Source of the DNA: Tragulus kanchil
Taxonomy: Eukaryota; Chordata; Mammalia; Artiodactyla; Tragulidae
Assembly (NCBI GenBank): GCA_022376925.1
Contig: JAIOJX010000025.1
Span: 139,459,301 to 139,523,300, forward strand
DNA length: 64,000 nucleotides
Direction: 5' to 3'
Shown here: positions 60,067 through 64,000 of the stretch, in pieces
Position numbering within the stretch: the stretch's first letter is position 1
Layout of the letters: each line of letters opens with the position of its first letter
Notes under the pieces: generated by a model
The model's database searches: none
The model's input: the letters and a program-made list of their open reading frames with translations, nothing else
What the model was told of the DNA's origin: nothing
Position numbers and translations under genes: made by a program

Positions 60067-60333
60067 GGCTTCCCCGGTGGTCCAGTGGGTAAGGACACCG
60101 CCTTACAGTGTAAGGGGCGCCGGTTTGATCCCTGGCCTGGGAAGATCCCACGTGCCGCGGAGCGGCTGGACCGATGTGTCCAACTACCGAGCCGGAGCTC
60201 TGGAGCGCATGCGCGCAGAGCCGGTGCTCTGCGACGAGAGAGGCTGCTGCGTTGGGAGGCCCACACAGGCCAAAGAACAACGATGGATGAAAATGAATAA
60301 ATGAAAGACCAATAGAAGCGACCAAAAAAAAAG
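60067..60333 (+). mobile_element. CHR-related SINE, sense, short tail
   Basis: Same head and body as the element 220 bp to the left, but it ends directly in an A-run without the C-rich tract, AATAAA or TCTTT. A perfect 18-bp target-site duplication starting AAGTGCATTC lies at 60049-60066 and 60334-60351. Confidence 0.9.
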
Positions 60334-60629
60334 AAGTGCATTCAAGTGTGGATGAGAGACAGCTGAGTTGTCAGTGATGAATTCCTCATTTTATTCACAA
60401 GCGCAATCAAATCCAGTCAAATGGTGAATTGATTCCAAAATAAAGTTTTCATAATATTATCATTTCTTTGAAACAGTTAACCTAGCACTGGAAAAGAGCT
60501 TACTTAAGCTAAAAGAATGAGAGTATTTTTCAAAATATGGTGTCCTGATTTATACAGAGCAAAACCAAAGGAGGTATGTATTCATGGATACAAAATACCT
60601 GCTTCAAGGGGAACTTAGAACACAATCAG

Positions 60630-60820
60630 CCCTCCCTTTGTAGAGGTTCTCCAAGGAAACAGCTCTTTAAAAAGTCAGCCAACTGACAGGACAATGATCC
60701 TGACCCTCAAAGCCCAGCGCAAATGCTCGGATGAATTCCTTCAGCTGAGTTCTGTCCTCAAGCTTTAGTCTCAGGAATGCTACAGAAAATGGAAAGCCAA
60801 AGGAACAGAACTTGTGAACA
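60630..60820 (+). repeat. Left member of an old diverged direct repeat (partner 63733-63918)
   Basis: GAGGTTCTCCAAGG, CTTTAAAAAGTCA, CTCAGGAATGCTACAGAAAATGGAA and following text recur in the same order at 63740-63910 with many substitutions and indels, roughly three quarters alike by eye. Confidence 0.65.
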
Positions 60821-60824
60821 TAAT

Positions 60825-61006
60825 TTCTGGATTCAGGCAGATCCAGGTGATGTTGGGTGAGTTATCTAACATTTTGAGTCTCAGTTTTCTCACCTACAAA
60901 ATGGGGTAATAGTAAGTACATGGGCCTCATGCGATTGCTGTGATACATGCCCTGGGCTTCCCTGCAAAGGCACACAGTGAGCATTCAATAAGCAGTCACT
61001 GCTATT
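60825..61006 (+). mobile_element. MIR SINE
   Basis: CTGGATTCAGGCAGATCCAG, TTTTCTCACCTACAAAATGGGG and GTGAGCATTCAATAAGCAGT match MIR in sense orientation. Confidence 0.65.
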
Positions 61007-61194
61007 TGTCATTTCAAAACAAAGTGGGATAGGATCTGTTTTCCTGGTTAAGGAGGAAGCGGGGCCAAATGACTTTCACATGTCTAACCACCATATACTA
61101 TTATTATCCTATTTCATGTTAACGGTTTCCCCGTCAACTCAGTCCTGCCCCTCACCTCCCCAGCAGTGGTCATGAACAAAAGCTATGCCTGTTC

Positions 61195-61395
61195 ATTGAC
61201 CACTCACCCTGGGCTTTCAGATGTGCAACTAATTTAACCTTCTCAACTACTCTGTGAGGTGGTGGCCAGCTCCCAGTTTACAAATGAGATGACTGAGATA
61301 TAGGAAAGTTGAGTGATTTGCCTAAGGTCACGAGGTTTATAAATGGAAAAGCTGGGGTTCAAAACCAGACACTGATTCTAACACCCAGGCTCCTA
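61195..61395 (-). mobile_element. MIR SINE, antisense (partly copied at 62367-62515)
   Basis: TTTACAAATGAGATGACTGAG, GATTTGCCTAAGGTCACGAG and GGAAAAGCTGGGGTTCAAAA are MIR read backwards. Tandem block R starts inside it at 61251. Confidence 0.65.
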
Positions 61396-63485
61396 GCCAT
61401 CATCCCGTATTACCTTGTGCATGTGTGTGTAGTGGCTTCAGTTGTGTCTGACTGTTTGTGACCCTATGGACTATAGCCTGCCATGCTTTTCTGTCCATAG
61501 GATTCTCTAGGCAAGAACACTGGAGTGGGTTGCCGTGCCCTTCTCTACGTGATCTTCCCGACCCAGGATCGAACCCCTGTCTCTGACATCTCCCGCATTG
61601 GCAGATGGATTCCTTTCCACCAGCACCACCTGGGAAGCCTATATCACCTTCAAGTAACCAAAAATTCTTCCTTGACAGACCAACCAACCAACCGTCAACT
61701 ACACGCTGCAGCTGATGAACTGGTGGTACAAGACCCAGTGTGTGCTTTCAGTCTCCCCCATGGATCTTCCGGCTTTACAGTCTAGAACTTCCTTCCTAAT
61801 CATCAATTTGTCCCCCTCCCTTCCTATAAAATACTCTTACCCTTGACGGACCAGTGATAGAGATATGCATTCGTGGGCTTAGGGTTAAAAAATTGGCTCG
61901 ACCAAGTTCCACTGATCTTTGCTAGTGATACAGACCAGGTCCCTGGAGAGGTGGCTAATACTGATCTTCCGGAGCCCTGAACACAGTCAGGCACCTCAGA
62001 AATGCACTAAGATAAGGAGGAGGAGGTTTCTCGAACAATGGAAAGTTCCCAACAAAGCTGTCAGGACTTGAGCGGACCAGCTCCACCTGTGCTGGCCTGG
62101 GAGCTGCCTGGGGCACTGCTGGTTCCCCACCCGCAGGGAACCCAGCCCCCCTCGATCAACTCCCTGCCTCTGGCTGCAGTTGTGGCTACAGTTGCTCGTT
62201 TCCTTTTGTGCCACTGCTTCCACCAGCACCCATGGCTAATGCTCTCTCCTGTAGGAAATGACCTTGCTGCCCAAGCACTCCCTCCCTCCACAAGAGCAGC
62301 ACACGGCTGCTTGATTCAACTCAAGTGTATCCTCTCTGCTGTCTCCTTGTCGCTTTTTCAATCAAATCTGTGAGGTGGTGGCCAGCTCCCAGTTTACAAA
62401 TGAGATGACTGAGATATAGGAAAGTTGAGTGATTTGCCTAAGGTCACGAGGTTTATAAATGGAAAAGCTGGGGTTCAAAACCAGACACTGATTCTAACAC
62501 CCAGGCTCCTAGCCATCATCCCGTATTACCTTGTGCATGTGTGTGTAGTGGCTTCAGTTGTGTCTGACTGTTTGTGACCCTATGGACTATAGCCTGCCAT
62601 GCTTTTCTGTCCATAGGATTCTCTAGGCAAGAACACTGGAGTGGGTTGCCGTGCCCTTCTCTACGTGATCTTCCCGACCCAGGGATCGAACCCCTGTCTC
62701 TGACATCTCCCGCATTGGCAGATGGATTCCTTTCCACCAGCACCACCTGGGAAGCCTATATCACCTTCAAGTAACCAAAAATTCTTCCTTGACAGACCAA
62801 CCAACCAACCGTCAACTACACGCTGCAGCTGATGAACTGGTGGTACAAGACCCAGTGTGTGCTTTCAGTCTCCCCCATGGATCTTCCGGCTTTACAGTCT
62901 AGAACTTCCTTCCTAATCATCAATTTGTCCCCCTCCCTTCCTATAAAATACTCTTACCCTTGACGGACCAGTGATAGAGATATGCATTCGTGGGCTTAGG
63001 GTTAAAAAAAAATTGGCTCGACCAAGTTCCACTGATCTTTGCTAGTGATACAGACCAGGTCCCTGGAGAGGTGGCTAATACTGATCTTCCGGAGCCCTGA
63101 ACACAGTCAGGCACCTCAGAAATGCACTAAGATAAGGAGGAGGAGGTTTCTCGAACAATGGAAAGTTCCCAACAAAGCTGTCAGGACTTGAGCGGACCAG
63201 CTCCACCTGTGCTGGCCTGGGAGCTGCCTGGGGCACTGCTGGTTCCCCACCCGCAGGGAACCCAGCCCCCCTCGATCAACTCCCTGCCTCTGGCTGCAGT
63301 TGTGGCTACAGTTGCTCGTTTCCTTTTGTGCCACTGCTTCCACCAGCACCCATGGCTAATGCTCTCTCCTGTAGGAAATGACCTTGCTGCCCAAGCACTC
63401 CCTCCCTCCACAAGAGCAGCACACGGCTGCTTGATTCAACTCAAGTGTATCCTCTCTGCTGTCTCCTTGTCGCTTTTTCAATCAA
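61251..63485 (+). repeat. Tandem block R (61251-62365 / 62367-63485)
   Basis: Offset 1116-1120 bp. Contains an antisense MIR part and a Bov-tA. Differences are homopolymer lengths (G2/G3 near 61567; A6/A9 near 61890). Confidence 0.95.
61422..61641 (-). mobile_element. Bov-tA SINE, antisense (copied at 62540-62759)
   Basis: GTGGCTTCAGTTGTGTCTGA through CCGCATTGGCAGATGGATTC to CACCTGGGAAGCC. The copies differ by one base in a G-run (CCCAGGATCG versus CCCAGGGATCG, near 61564 and 62680), an indel typical of sequencing or assembly error. Confidence 0.85.
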
Positions 63486-63732
63486 GGTATTACACTGTCT
63501 TGTAATTTTTTTTCTCTTAAAATGAAAATCCATTGCAGGTGATTTCTTGCATTTTGTGTTACTAAAATTCAGTCTGCGGTACTTTATTAGTAAAAGCTCT
63601 TTCTCCCCCACCTTTCACCATGGTTCTATGAGATGCAAATAGAACCATTCCAGTTTTCCAGTTGAACAGCCAGGAAAGAGAAAAAAAGGAGCAGCACCCT
63701 GCTTATCTCCCCGTTACACATTAACACAGTCC

Positions 63733-63918
63733 TCCTGTGCAGAGGTTCTTCAAGGTAAGCACACTTTAAAAAGTCAAATAGTTCACAGAATCATTACCTT
63801 AGCACTCTAAGGTCAAGGCCAATGGTGGGATGTAGTCTTCAACTGAATTCTGTACTGAAGCTTCAGTCTTCAGGAATGTAACAGAAAATGGAATGCAAAG
63901 GGAAAGGAATTTTCCAAT
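63733..63918 (+). repeat. Right member of an old diverged direct repeat
   Basis: Partner of 60630-60820: GAGGTTCTTCAAGG, CTTTAAAAAGTCA, TTCAGGAATGTAACAGAAAATGGAA. Clearly older than the 1.1-kb tandem blocks. The remaining sequence from 63486 to 64000 shows nothing else. Confidence 0.65.
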
Positions 63919-64000
63919 TTTTCCACCAAGATGTTGACTGAACAATATAACAGAGCTTAAGGGAAAGAAAATCCACAGGCTAAGTTTTCCATGAAATCTT

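Larger units (their letters stand above)
17082..64000 (-). other. IGFBP7: IGFBP7 intron 1 (partial, inferred)
   Basis: Everything right of exon 2 is non-coding by eye. IGFBP7 exon 1 should be a GC-rich, CpG-dense exon with many cysteine codons, and no such stretch was found up to 64 kb. IGFBP7 is known to have a very long first intron in mammals, so assigning this span to intron 1 is an inference from gene order and strand. Confidence 0.65.

Noticed and set aside
62038..62373. 111-codon open frame, repeated at 63158-63505
   Set aside because: The repetition is only tandem block R, and the two reading frames end differently because the flanks differ. No conserved protein features.

Overview
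This is eukaryotic nuclear DNA from a ruminant artiodactyl. The evidence is Bov-tA tRNA-derived SINEs, a BovB LINE 3' end, cetartiodactyl L1 and CHR-type tRNA-Glu SINEs. There are no operons or bacterial signals. Only two protein-coding genes are supported, and both are partial. The last two exons of POLR2B (RNA polymerase II second-largest subunit, + strand) lie at the left edge. Exons 2-5 of IGFBP7 (- strand) lie at 2.0-17 kb. The two genes are convergent: their stop codons are 327 bp apart and their poly(A) signals are 28 bp apart. From about 17.1 kb to the end of the window I read the sequence as IGFBP7 intron 1. Exon 1 (signal peptide, IGF-binding and Kazal-like part, about residues 1-158) was not found and should lie beyond 64 kb.

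The dominant structural signal is not biological function. Eighteen back-to-back direct duplications are present, each with a unit of about 1.07-1.17 kb and near-identical copies. They cover exons, introns and repeats alike. Several chain into triplications (8.3-8.7, 18.66-18.76 and 44.15-44.43 kb). Mismatches between copies are mostly single-base or homopolymer indels, many close to the junctions, and a few junctions carry short filler. I read these as unmerged overlaps between contig ends in the assembly, so the real locus is probably about 44 kb. They falsely duplicate the POLR2B last exon, IGFBP7 exon 5 and IGFBP7 exon 2.

Layout: 0-1.9 kb POLR2B 3' end; 1.85-5.35 kb IGFBP7 exons 5, 4 and 3; 5.35-16.97 kb IGFBP7 intron 2 (L1 array at 6.4-10.7 kb, a hAT mini-element, a MER20-like element); 16.97-17.08 kb IGFBP7 exon 2 (copied at 18.05 kb); then intron 1, carrying SINEs, L1 pieces, MIR, L2 and an MLT1-type LTR.

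The most interesting genuine biology is a young CHR-related SINE subfamily (seven insertions after de-duplication, most with clear target-site duplications). Three insertions end in AATAAA, then TCTTT, then poly(A), the 'T+' SINE tail layout. Most copies also carry a G-quadruplex-capable tract just inside the tail. The second is the nearly abutting POLR2B/IGFBP7 3' ends. No new enzyme system, CRISPR array or RNA gene was seen. All of this comes from reading the sequence; no alignment or database search was run.
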